From: Opitutia bacterium UBA7397
GTDB taxonomy: Bacteria; Verrucomicrobiota; Verrucomicrobiia; Opitutales; UBA953
DNA: 6,129 nt
Reading direction: 5' to 3'
Assembly (NCBI GenBank): GCA_002470605.1
Contig: DKND01000133.1
Span: forward strand, 40,534-46,662
The position numbers and the translations under genes are program-made. The first letter of the stretch is position 1; each line of letters starts with the position of its first letter. This document shows positions 1-6,113 of this stretch, piece after piece. Below the pieces are notes generated by a model that was not told the origin of the DNA, did not search any database, and worked only from the letters and a program-made list of their open reading frames with translations.

Positions 1-51
1 TTCGTGATGATGATGCTGACCAGTAACGTCTGCTATATTCCTCTTAAGTAA
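1..51 (+). CDS. possible 3' end of a gene cut by the window edge
   Basis: From base 1 the plus strand is open for 16 codons (FVMMMLTSNVCYIPLK) and stops at TAA 49-51. The peptide is hydrophobic and could be the C-terminus of a membrane protein, but 16 codons are too few to identify a family. If real, this gene would be convergent with the sialate O-acetylesterase gene, with only 6 bases between the two stop codons. No start codon followed by a convincing reading frame is visible on the minus strand of this stretch. It may equally be a chance open stretch. Confidence 0.22.
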   Translation, partial: FVMMMLTSNVCYIPLK

Positions 52-57
52 GTCGCC

Positions 58-1551
58 TTACTTGCTGGAGCGATAAGGCCCAGCCGGGAGGCCGTCCTTG
101 CCCGCAGAGAAGACGCAAACTTCCGGGAAATCGGCCCAAGCATAACGGACCTCCTTGGGCTCCTTGACGCCGGCCGCGCTGACGGTGACTTGGACGCCTT
201 CGGCCTTGGCCTGAGCGAAGGCCCACTTGCCGTCACCGGCGAGCAGACCGAAGCCCTTGCCTTCGCCCTTGAGAAGCACCGGACGATCGTAGGTGAGCAC
301 CCAGACGTCACCCTTGCGCTCGGCCTTGGTCACGCGAGGAGCTTCGCCGTCCGAGCGGGTCTTGTAAACGCGCTGCAATGCGACGGCGGCAAGTCGCTCG
401 CCGATGGGCAGCTTGTCCTTAGGGTGGATGTTCAACTCTTCACCGAGATCGATGTTGACGCTCTGCATGGCTCCCGGGACGTTGTCGGCGATCCACTCCA
501 TAGATTCGCGGATCTTCGTCCAGCTGGCATCATCGACCGCCAACTCCGGATGACGGGCATGGAAACGAGGGAGCTGGACGATGATAAAGGGAAATTCCTT
601 ACCCCAGGCCTTGTGCCATGACTTGATCATAGAACCGAGGACCCACTTGTAGGCCTCAGGCTGGCCGGCGTTGGATTCACCCTGATACCAGATGGCGCCG
701 CGCACGGAATAGCCAACCAGCGGCGCGACCATGCCGTTCCAGTTCATGTGGGGACCGTTGGACCAGACGGGAGCAAGACTGGCGGCAGCCTTATTCAGTT
801 TAGCGAGGGCGGGCTTATCTTTCTCGACGGCGATCTTGGCCGTCAATTTCTCCAAGGCGACGGCGCGTGCCTTGATGGCGGAGGATTCATTCGCGTCGAA
901 ATCCTTGGCGTCCGCGTCGCCGGCATACATGCCCTTCGGACCCCAAGCCTCGGCGCGGGTGCCACCGATGGAAGTGTGGATGATGCCGACGGGCTGCTTG
1001 ATGTTCGCGCGGAGTTCGCGACCGAAATAGAAACCAGTAGCGGTGAAAGACTCGACGGTGTCGGGGGCGGATAGCACCCAAGAGCCCTGCACATCATCAG
1101 CTGGCTCGGCCTTCGGCGTACGGGCGACGGTAAAGACGCGCAGGCCGGCGTCGGCCGGGCGGGACTTCGCTTCGACGACGGTGGAGGTATTACTTACGGT
1201 CCACTGCATGTTCGACTGGCCAGAGCCGATCCAGACTTCACCGATGATGACGTCGTGCGCGGTGAAGACTTCTTCGCCAGAGCTGACGACGAGATCTTTG
1301 CCCTGTTCGGTCGGCTTGAGTCCGGCGAGGGTGGCGCTCCACTTGCCATCGTTACCGGCGGTGGCCGACGCTTCGACGGAACCTAGCTTAACGTTCACCT
1401 TCGCACCGGGGTGCGCCTTACCGAAGACGGCGGCATCACCGGCCTGCAGGACAGCATGATCGGAGAAAAGGGCGATTAGCTTCAGTTCTCCGGCGGAAAC
1501 GAGCGCAGAGCAGCAAAGCACGAGGGCAGCGAGACGGGGTAGCATGCCCAT
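58..1551 (-). CDS. secreted sialate O-acetylesterase-family SGNH esterase
   Basis: Predicted exported carbohydrate esterase of the sialate O-acetylesterase (SASA/DUF303) family, 497 aa from the ATG at 1551-1549. Members hydrolyse O-acetyl esters on sialic acid or other glycans. Residues 1-20 form a signal peptide (MLPRLAALVLCCSALVSA core, cleavage likely before Gly21). A beta-rich N-terminal region (about 21-100) precedes the SGNH domain. Block I is GSGQSNMQW with nucleophile Ser113; an IGGTRAEAW segment lies at about 195-203; WYQGESN is at 288-294; NIDLGEELNIHPKDK carries the likely catalytic Asp368 and His376. The C-terminal beta region ends in GLPAGPYRSSK, a typical family ending. A Lys/Ala-rich helical insert occupies about residues 212-260. 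The frame extends upstream to a TTG at 1581, but that would place ten polar residues before the signal peptide. A second ATG at 1545 is equally usable. No Shine-Dalgarno is visible. It is divergent from the large hydrolase gene. The family call is strong; the true substrate (sialic acid, xylan or another acetylated glycan) is unknown. Confidence 0.93.
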   Translation of the reverse strand: MGMLPRLAALVLCCSALVSAGELKLIALFSDHAVLQAGDAAVFGKAHPGAKVNVKLGSVEASATAGNDGKWSATLAGLKPTEQGKDLVVSSGEEVFTAHDVIIGEVWIGSGQSNMQWTVSNTSTVVEAKSRPADAGLRVFTVARTPKAEPADDVQGSWVLSAPDTVESFTATGFYFGRELRANIKQPVGIIHTSIGGTRAEAWGPKGMYAGDADAKDFDANESSAIKARAVALEKLTAKIAVEKDKPALAKLNKAAASLAPVWSNGPHMNWNGMVAPLVGYSVRGAIWYQGESNAGQPEAYKWVLGSMIKSWHKAWGKEFPFIIVQLPRFHARHPELAVDDASWTKIRESMEWIADNVPGAMQSVNIDLGEELNIHPKDKLPIGERLAAVALQRVYKTRSDGEAPRVTKAERKGDVWVLTYDRPVLLKGEGKGFGLLAGDGKWAFAQAKAEGVQVTVSAAGVKEPKEVRYAWADFPEVCVFSAGKDGLPAGPYRSSK

Positions 1552-1714
1552 AGGACACGAGATTTGCCCACAGGTTGCCAAGCCCTAAGAATACGCAGAC
1601 CACCCATCCGTAATCATCTTAAATTCGCTCGTTATCGGCCGTAACGAGACAAAGTCGGCGTGACTGGCTTTTGATTTCCCATTCCGCAGGGCTGGCCCAT
1701 ATTCACGCTCTACC
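1552..1714. promoter_or_regulatory. divergent promoter region between two esterase genes
   Basis: This 163-bp intergenic stretch must hold the start signals of both the minus-strand SGNH esterase and the plus-strand hydrolase. Possible -10-like hexamers are CATATT at 1698-1703 for the plus-strand gene and TATTCT (minus strand, 1593-1588) for the minus-strand gene, each matching 4 of 6 consensus bases. Neither has a convincing -35 at 16-18 bp; the nearest TTG-type hexamer, TTGATT at 1671-1676, is 21 bp from CATATT. The strongest structure here is the inverted repeat at 1628-1648, annotated separately. That the region is a promoter follows from gene orientation; the exact elements are guesses. 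Confidence 0.5.
1628..1648. promoter_or_regulatory. operator-like inverted repeat in divergent promoter
   Basis: Perfect 7-bp arms CTCGTTA (1628-1634) and TAACGAG (1642-1648) flank a 7-base centre TCGGCCG that itself contains the palindrome CGGCCG. The dyad lies 76 bp from the minus-strand ATG (1551) and 66 bp from the plus-strand ATG (1715), nearly central between the two genes. It is not followed by a T-run on either strand, so it does not look like a terminator. A 21-bp dyad of this kind suits a dimeric regulator able to control both genes; the regulator family cannot be told from the site. Confidence 0.42.
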
Positions 1715-3811
1715 ATGCGCCTCCCCACGCTCGCCCTCGCAGTCTTCAGCCTCCTGAACCTCGCCCAAGCCGAAGATGCCCGCCTGGCTCCGCTGAAAAG
1801 CCTCAACAGTTATTTCCCCTTCGCCGCCCCGAAATCCACCCAGGAATGGGAACCGCGCCGCGACTTCGTCCGCCGGCAATTGCTCGTCTCCCAAGGGCTC
1901 TGGCCCATGCCGACCAAGACGCCACTGAACACTGTGATCCACGGTAAGATCGATCAAGGCGATTACACGGTGGAAAAAGTCTATTTCGAAAGCGCTCCGG
2001 GCTTTTTCGCGACCGGAAACCTCTATCGACCGAAAAACATCAACGGCCGCATTCCCGCCGTGATTTTTCCGCACGGGCATTGGACCGACGCCCGCTTCCT
2101 CATCCAACCGGAAAAATTTGTCCGTGAAGAAATCGCCTCGGGTCAGGAACGTTTCGAACAAGGTGGCCAATCTCGCTTTCAATCGATGTGCGTCCAGCTC
2201 GCCCGCATGGGTTGCATCGTCTGGCAAATCGACGCGCTCAGCGATTCCGACTCCATCCAATTCTCTCCCGCCATCATTCATAAGTTCGCCAAGCAACGCC
2301 CGGAAATGAACACGGTGGAGCAATGGGGCCTCTATAGCACGCAAGCCGAAGCCAATCTGCAAAGCGTGATGGGTCTGCAGACGCTCAACCTGGTCCGAAG
2401 CGTCGATTTCCTACTAACGCTCCCCGAAGTCGATCCCGCTCGTCTCGCGGTGACGGGTTCCAGCGGCGGCGGCACGCAGACGATGCTGCTAGCAGCGGCC
2501 GACCCTCGCCTCGCCCTCTCCTACCCGGTGGTGATGGTCAGTACCGGCATGCAAGGCGGCTGCTCCTGCGAGAACGCCACGCTCCTCCGCGTTAACTCCG
2601 GTAACGTAGAAATCGCCGCGCTCTTCGCCCCCAAGCCCCAAGGCATGAACACGGCCAATGACTGGACGAAAGAAATGGCGACCAAAGGATTTCCCGACCT
2701 GCAAGCGCTTTACCAACTCTACGGTAAAAAATCTTTCGTCACCCTCCAACGCGGCGAACATTTTCCCCACAACTATAACGCAGTCACCCGCATGGGCTTC
2801 TACGCCGTGCTTAATAAGCACTTCAAACTCGGCCAACCGGAACCGGTCATCGAGCGCGATTACGCCCCGCTGCCCAAAGAAAAATTGACGGTCTGGGATT
2901 CCGCCCACCCCGCGCCGAAAGCCGGTGATCCGGAATTCGAACGCCACCTGCTCCAATGGCTGAAGTCCGACGCCCAAGCCCAACTGCTCGCGGCGGCGAA
3001 GTCCGCCGAAGGCCGCGAGCACATGCTGCGCCCCGCCATCGAAGCCCTCATCGGTCGCTCTTTCGCCCAAGCAGGTAAGGTCGAATTCCCTAACGCCAGC
3101 ACGCAGTGGCGCGATTCCCACTTCCGCACGCAAGGGACGCTCGTCAATCAATCCTATGGCGAAGAAATCACCATCGATTGGCTCCAACCTACCAACTCCA
3201 CAGGCGAAGTCATCATCTGGCTCGACGATTCCGGCAAAGGCGCCGCCCGCCTCGCCGACGGTTCGCTCCGTCCTGAGATCGAATCGCTCATCGAGCGCGG
3301 CATCGGTATCATCACGACGGATCTATTTCTTCAAGATGACAAGACACTGAAACAAACCCGCATCGTACCTGGCCCTCGCGAAGTGCCCGCTTATACGTTC
3401 GGTTATAATCATGCGCTCTTCGCCCAACGCACGCATGATATTCTCTCAATCGCCAGCTATCTGCTTTCCCCGCGCGATTCCTCCCAGCCCCCCGTGAAGC
3501 ACGTCTCTCTGGCTGGCTTCGGTCGCCTCGGCCCTATCGCCGCCGCTGCTCGCGCCGTCGCCGGCTCCGCCATCCACCGCGCGGCCATCGATACCGGTAG
3601 CTTCCGCTTCAGTCAGCTGTTGGATTATCGCGACCCGATGTTCCTCCCTGGTGGCTCCAAATACCTCGATGTCCCTGGGCTATTATGCGTAAGCGCTACC
3701 CACCCTCTCTGGGTCGCCGGCGAAACCGACCAAGCCCTCTTCCCCTCCGCGACCCTTCATACGGGCGCCACCGACTCCAAGGCCGCCGCCACGCTGTGGT
3801 TACTAAAATGA
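1715..3811 (+). CDS. secreted two-module alpha/beta hydrolase, acetylxylan esterase-like
   Basis: Predicted exported esterase, 698 aa, of the acetylxylan-esterase-like alpha/beta hydrolase group. Residues 1-19 are a signal peptide (MRLPTLALAVFSLLNLAQA, then EDA). The first module (about 40-375) has an oxyanion-type strand VIFPHGHW (116-123), the nucleophile elbow TGSSGGGTQ with Ser250, a characteristic MQGGCSCENA segment (279-288), a likely acid at Asp316 in NTANDWTKE, and a likely base at His352 in PHNYN. After a linker (about 376-460) a second hydrolase-like module (about 465-698) follows. There the strand GEVIIWLDDSGKG is followed by AGFGRLGPIAAAARA, with no Ser at the expected nucleophile position, so this half is probably non-catalytic. 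The ATG at 1715 opens directly on the signal peptide; no Shine-Dalgarno is visible. The isomerase gene follows after 48 bp and is probably cotranscribed. The fold call is firm; the exact ester cleaved (acetyl-xylan, glucuronoyl or other) is uncertain. Confidence 0.9.
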   Translation: MRLPTLALAVFSLLNLAQAEDARLAPLKSLNSYFPFAAPKSTQEWEPRRDFVRRQLLVSQGLWPMPTKTPLNTVIHGKIDQGDYTVEKVYFESAPGFFATGNLYRPKNINGRIPAVIFPHGHWTDARFLIQPEKFVREEIASGQERFEQGGQSRFQSMCVQLARMGCIVWQIDALSDSDSIQFSPAIIHKFAKQRPEMNTVEQWGLYSTQAEANLQSVMGLQTLNLVRSVDFLLTLPEVDPARLAVTGSSGGGTQTMLLAAADPRLALSYPVVMVSTGMQGGCSCENATLLRVNSGNVEIAALFAPKPQGMNTANDWTKEMATKGFPDLQALYQLYGKKSFVTLQRGEHFPHNYNAVTRMGFYAVLNKHFKLGQPEPVIERDYAPLPKEKLTVWDSAHPAPKAGDPEFERHLLQWLKSDAQAQLLAAAKSAEGREHMLRPAIEALIGRSFAQAGKVEFPNASTQWRDSHFRTQGTLVNQSYGEEITIDWLQPTNSTGEVIIWLDDSGKGAARLADGSLRPEIESLIERGIGIITTDLFLQDDKTLKQTRIVPGPREVPAYTFGYNHALFAQRTHDILSIASYLLSPRDSSQPPVKHVSLAGFGRLGPIAAAARAVAGSAIHRAAIDTGSFRFSQLLDYRDPMFLPGGSKYLDVPGLLCVSATHPLWVAGETDQALFPSATLHTGATDSKAAATLWLLK

Positions 3812-3859
3812 TAGATGGACGAACTTTACCCGACCCTTATTCCCTTACTTTCCTCCTCT

Positions 3860-4729
3860 ATGTCTCACTTTCCTTTCGCGCTCTCTGGCTTAGCCGACGA
3901 AGCGGCCGATGATATCGACGGCCAGATTATCGCCCAAAAGACCCTGGGCTGGCCGGCCATCGAATTGCGTCTGCTTAAGGGCAAACAGGTCTGCGGCCCC
4001 GCCACTTCTGATGAAGATTTCTCCCGAGCAATGGATAAGATCGAGGCCGCTGGTCTTACCGTCTCATCTTTCGGCTCAGCCATCGGCAATTGGGCTCGTC
4101 CGATCACCGGCGACTTCGATATCGATCTCGCCGACCTCCGCGTGCTCATTCCACGCATGCAACGTGCCCGGACGAAATTTGTCCGGACGATGAGCTGGGT
4201 CCGGGGCGACGTTTCCGATGATCAATGGCGCGAGGAAGGTCTTCGTCGCTACCGGATCATGGCCCAGATGGCGGCCGACGGCGGCATCACGCTGTTGCAC
4301 GAAAATTGCGAAGGTTGGGGCGGACATAGCGCCGCCAATGCCAAGGCTTTCATGGAAAGCCTGAACCATCCTCACGTCCGCTACCTCTTCGATATCGGCA
4401 ACACGGTCTCTTACGGCCAAGACACACTCGAGTTCTATCGTACGATTCGTCCTTGGATCGCCTACGTCCACGTGAAGGACTGCCGCTACCATCCCAAGGG
4501 CGAAAAATCAAACGACTTCACCTACCCCGGCCAAGGCGAAGCCAAGCTGCGCGAGGTGCTGACGGACCTCATCCGCACGGGCTATACCGCCGGCATCACC
4601 ATCGAGCCTCACGTCGCTAATATCGTCCACCTCGGTGCCGATGCCGCCCAAGCTTCGCCGCAAGTCCGCTTCGATTCGTACGTCCGCTATGGCCGGGAAC
4701 TCGAAACCCTTCTGACGTCCATCCGCTGA
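3860..4729 (+). CDS. sugar phosphate isomerase/epimerase-like TIM-barrel protein
   Basis: Cytoplasmic TIM-barrel protein of the xylose isomerase-like/AP endonuclease 2 superfamily (COG1082 type), 289 aa, without a signal peptide. Numbering from Met at 3860: the N-terminus FALSGLADEA is followed by IELRLLKGK (strand with Glu35), VSSFGSAIGNW, LLHENCEGWGG (Glu148), YLFDIGNTVSYGQDTLEFY (Asp178), YVHVKDCRY (His204) and GITIEPHV (Glu249). Glu148, Asp178, His204 and Glu249 fit the divalent metal site of the superfamily. An in-frame ATG at 3815, only 3 bases after the preceding stop, would add 15 residues (MDELYPTLIPLLSSS). I prefer 3860 because family proteins begin near FALSG. Neither start has a Shine-Dalgarno; the leader before 3860 is pyrimidine-rich (TTTCCTCCTCT). 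Placed behind a secreted esterase, it may rearrange a released sugar; substrate and reaction are not predictable, and some relatives are dehydratases or hydrolases. Confidence 0.9.
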   Translation: MSHFPFALSGLADEAADDIDGQIIAQKTLGWPAIELRLLKGKQVCGPATSDEDFSRAMDKIEAAGLTVSSFGSAIGNWARPITGDFDIDLADLRVLIPRMQRARTKFVRTMSWVRGDVSDDQWREEGLRRYRIMAQMAADGGITLLHENCEGWGGHSAANAKAFMESLNHPHVRYLFDIGNTVSYGQDTLEFYRTIRPWIAYVHVKDCRYHPKGEKSNDFTYPGQGEAKLREVLTDLIRTGYTAGITIEPHVANIVHLGADAAQASPQVRFDSYVRYGRELETLLTSIR

Positions 4730-4750
4730 AGGCGGAGCAAGCCCAACCGG

Positions 4751-5521
4751 TCACTTCAGGACCTTGGCCGCGTACGCTCTTAACTGCTTAACTTCTTCGT
4801 CAGGCAGTTTTTCGTGCCATTCGACCTTGGGTTCTTTGACGCCGTAAAGGGTGCCGTAAAAAACCAACCCAGCCAAATAGCTGCCGTTGAATTCCGGATG
4901 TGAATTGTCGGAGCGATGCAAGCGGATTGGCTTAGCTGAGCTATAGTTCAATTCCCAAGCATCCCCCACGGGTACGACCGTGGCTTTATTGTCCTTTGCG
5001 ACCTGGCCATACCATTTACGCAGCCGCGCCTGCATATCTTTGGGATTAGCGCCTACCGCGCCCGCATCCTTGGCGGTCTTTTCATTCGTCCAATAATCCG
5101 CATGCCGTGCCCAGGTCTCATAAAAGTAGATCTTAGCCTTCGGACTTTTTTCCCTGACCAGCTTGCAAAGTTCCGCTGCGCTTTTCACGAAATGATCCCG
5201 AGATTTCATATCTTTTTCCGACAAGGCGGGCTCTTCGCTCTGCCCCTGTAAAACGACAATATCCCAATTACCCTCCGCCATGAGCGCCAAGCTGGGCTCT
5301 TGCGTCAGCTGCTGCCTCAGCGTCTGGCCTCCCGGGGTCGCCGACTTCACGACCGGGACCTTACGTCCAGAGCTTTTGACGATTTCGGTAAAGATATCAG
5401 GCAATTTATTTACGCCCGTGTAACTATTACCGATGAACAAGACCCGGCGAGGCTCTTCCGCCATCAACGCGACCCCTGACATCAGAAGCGCCAGGCACCA
5501 ACTACCGGGGTTATATTTCAT
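4751..5521 (-). CDS. secreted SGNH/GDSL-type hydrolase
   Basis: Predicted exported SGNH hydrolase, 256 aa, probably an esterase acting on an external substrate. Residues 1-21 are a signal peptide (cleavage likely ALMA/EEP). Block I is VLFIGNSYT with nucleophile Ser33, the GNSYT form seen in DUF4886-like proteins. PGGQTL (63-68) supplies the block II glycine. VVLQGQSEEP (89-98) occupies the block III position, with Gln where classical members have Asn. RSDNSHPEFNGSYLAG carries the catalytic pair Asp205 and His208. Length and motif spacing fit an intact single-domain enzyme. ATG 5521-5519 is preceded by AAAAAGGG directly abutting the start, too close for a normal Shine-Dalgarno. Its stop lies 21 bp from that of the convergent isomerase. 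GC is lower (about 50-52% in two counted lines) than in the genes to the left, suggesting a different history or weaker codon selection. Substrate unknown. Confidence 0.88.
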   Translation of the reverse strand: MKYNPGSWCLALLMSGVALMAEEPRRVLFIGNSYTGVNKLPDIFTEIVKSSGRKVPVVKSATPGGQTLRQQLTQEPSLALMAEGNWDIVVLQGQSEEPALSEKDMKSRDHFVKSAAELCKLVREKSPKAKIYFYETWARHADYWTNEKTAKDAGAVGANPKDMQARLRKWYGQVAKDNKATVVPVGDAWELNYSSAKPIRLHRSDNSHPEFNGSYLAGLVFYGTLYGVKEPKVEWHEKLPDEEVKQLRAYAAKVLK

Positions 5522-5592
5522 CCCTTTTTGATAGCCGACTGACCTGCCACTTCAATCTCAACCTTACGGCATCCCACGCCAGGAGCCCACCC

Positions 5593-5826
5593 TCACCCCT
5601 TACTCACCATAAGGGAAGCGCCATACACGCGGCCCGAAATGATTACCCGCACCCCTTCGTGCGTTGAAAGCTCGCGGTGACGATCATGACTACTACTCCA
5701 GCTCGTCAGGCTTCCGGCGCGATGTTCGCGTTCATCTTTCCGACCCCACGCATGTGCGCATTCGATCAAGGCCAAAGTCGTGATTAAAACAATTTTCAAC
5801 ACGGGAACCAGTGATGAATAGTTCAT
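5593..5826 (-). CDS. possible small secreted protein, hypothetical
   Basis: A 77-aa frame on the minus strand that I do not recognise. Its first 26 residues (MNYSSLVPVLKIVLITTLALIECAHA) form a textbook signal peptide: a short polar start with Lys11, a hydrophobic core, and an AHA cleavage motif before Trp27. The remaining 51 residues are polar and rich in Ser, His and Arg, then end in a VRVIISGRVYGASLMV stretch that could be a beta strand or weak hydrophobic segment. It has no cysteine after the signal. The gene lies 71 bp upstream of the SGNH hydrolase on the same strand and starts beside an AT-rich stretch with a TAGAAT hexamer (minus strand, 5838-5833), which would give almost no leader. 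The good signal peptide argues for a real gene; short length and lack of a known family argue for caution. Confidence 0.45.
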   Translation of the reverse strand: MNYSSLVPVLKIVLITTLALIECAHAWGRKDEREHRAGSLTSWSSSHDRHRELSTHEGVRVIISGRVYGASLMVSKG

Positions 5827-5964
5827 GGAGATATATTCTAAATATTAAACCCTGCTCGCAAAGGTAAGTTTCGCATTAGGGTAAAATCCCTAAGCGCCTT
5901 AAAATTAAATTAAGCCCAAAAATATTTATCAAAGATGAAGCCTCATCGTCTGGCTCTCAGGGAT

Positions 5965-5985
5965 GGATGCGATGACATCGCATCC
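5965..5985. repeat. perfect 21-bp odd palindrome A
   Basis: Arms GGATGCGATG (5965-5974) and CATCGCATCC (5976-5985) are exact reverse complements around a single central A. As RNA it would form a 9-bp stem with a GAC loop. No T-run follows on either side. It shares its outer five bases (GGATG...CATCC) with palindrome B at 6093-6113. Operator, REP-like element or degenerate terminator are all possible. Confidence 0.6.
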
Positions 5986-6006
5986 GCTGTAAGGCACTCA
6001 TTCTCA

Positions 6007-6046
6007 GGTGGCAGGTGGTAGCCCGGGGTGGCAGGTTGCAGGTTGG
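6007..6046 (+). repeat. G-rich short direct repeats
   Basis: GGTGGCAGGT occurs at 6007-6016 and again at 6027-6036 (20-bp period), and GCAGGTT is tandemly doubled at 6031-6044. The block is flanked by GTAAGGCACTCA (5989-6000) and GTAAGCACTCA (6046-6056), which differ by one inserted G. The stretch GGTGGCAGGTGG has four GG runs in 12 bases and could form a two-tetrad G-quadruplex. Function unknown. Confidence 0.5.
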
Positions 6047-6088
6047 TAAGCACTCAAAGGGAAACCGGAATAAATGCTGCGGTCTTTG

Positions 6089-6113
6089 GTAGGGATGACC
6101 GGCCCGGTCATCC
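6089..6113 (+). repeat. REP-like palindrome B with GTAG head
   Basis: GTAG (6089-6092) is followed at once by GGATGACCGG (6093-6102), a single C, and CCGGTCATCC (6104-6113); the arms are perfectly complementary. A GTAG tetranucleotide directly 5' of a stem of this size is the hallmark of REP sequences mobilised by RAYT (TnpA_REP, IS200/IS605-like) transposases. Only one head-bearing copy is visible here and no RAYT gene, so the REP call is inference. Confidence 0.45.

Noticed and set aside
190..621. 143-codon plus-strand frame opposite the sialate O-acetylesterase gene
   Set aside because: The minus-strand protein has all family motifs through this stretch; the plus-strand frame has no motif of its own.
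1552..1581. TTG at 1581 as start of the sialate O-acetylesterase gene
   Set aside because: It would add ten polar residues before an otherwise ideal signal peptide, and two ATG codons lie at the expected place.
1703..2362. Long open frame on the minus strand opposite the large hydrolase
   Set aside because: It is antisense to a gene with clear catalytic motifs and a signal peptide; its own translation shows no recognisable domain, and such frames are common in GC-rich genes.
2489..3187. 232-codon open frame on the minus strand
   Set aside because: Same reasoning: a shadow of the large hydrolase frame, with repetitive Gly/Val/Arg composition typical of antisense frames.
3685..3912. 75-codon frame spanning the junction of hydrolase and isomerase, with an ATGA overlap at 3808
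   Set aside because: The ATGA at the hydrolase stop looks like translational coupling but lies in a different frame from the isomerase, and the translation runs out at once into low-complexity Arg/Leu/Ser.
5876..5914. Hairpin TTAGGG/CCCTAA and the AT-rich CTTAA/TTAAG dyad as an intrinsic terminator
   Set aside because: Stems are short and AT-rich, no T-run follows on either strand, and the position is upstream of the minus-strand genes, not behind a gene.
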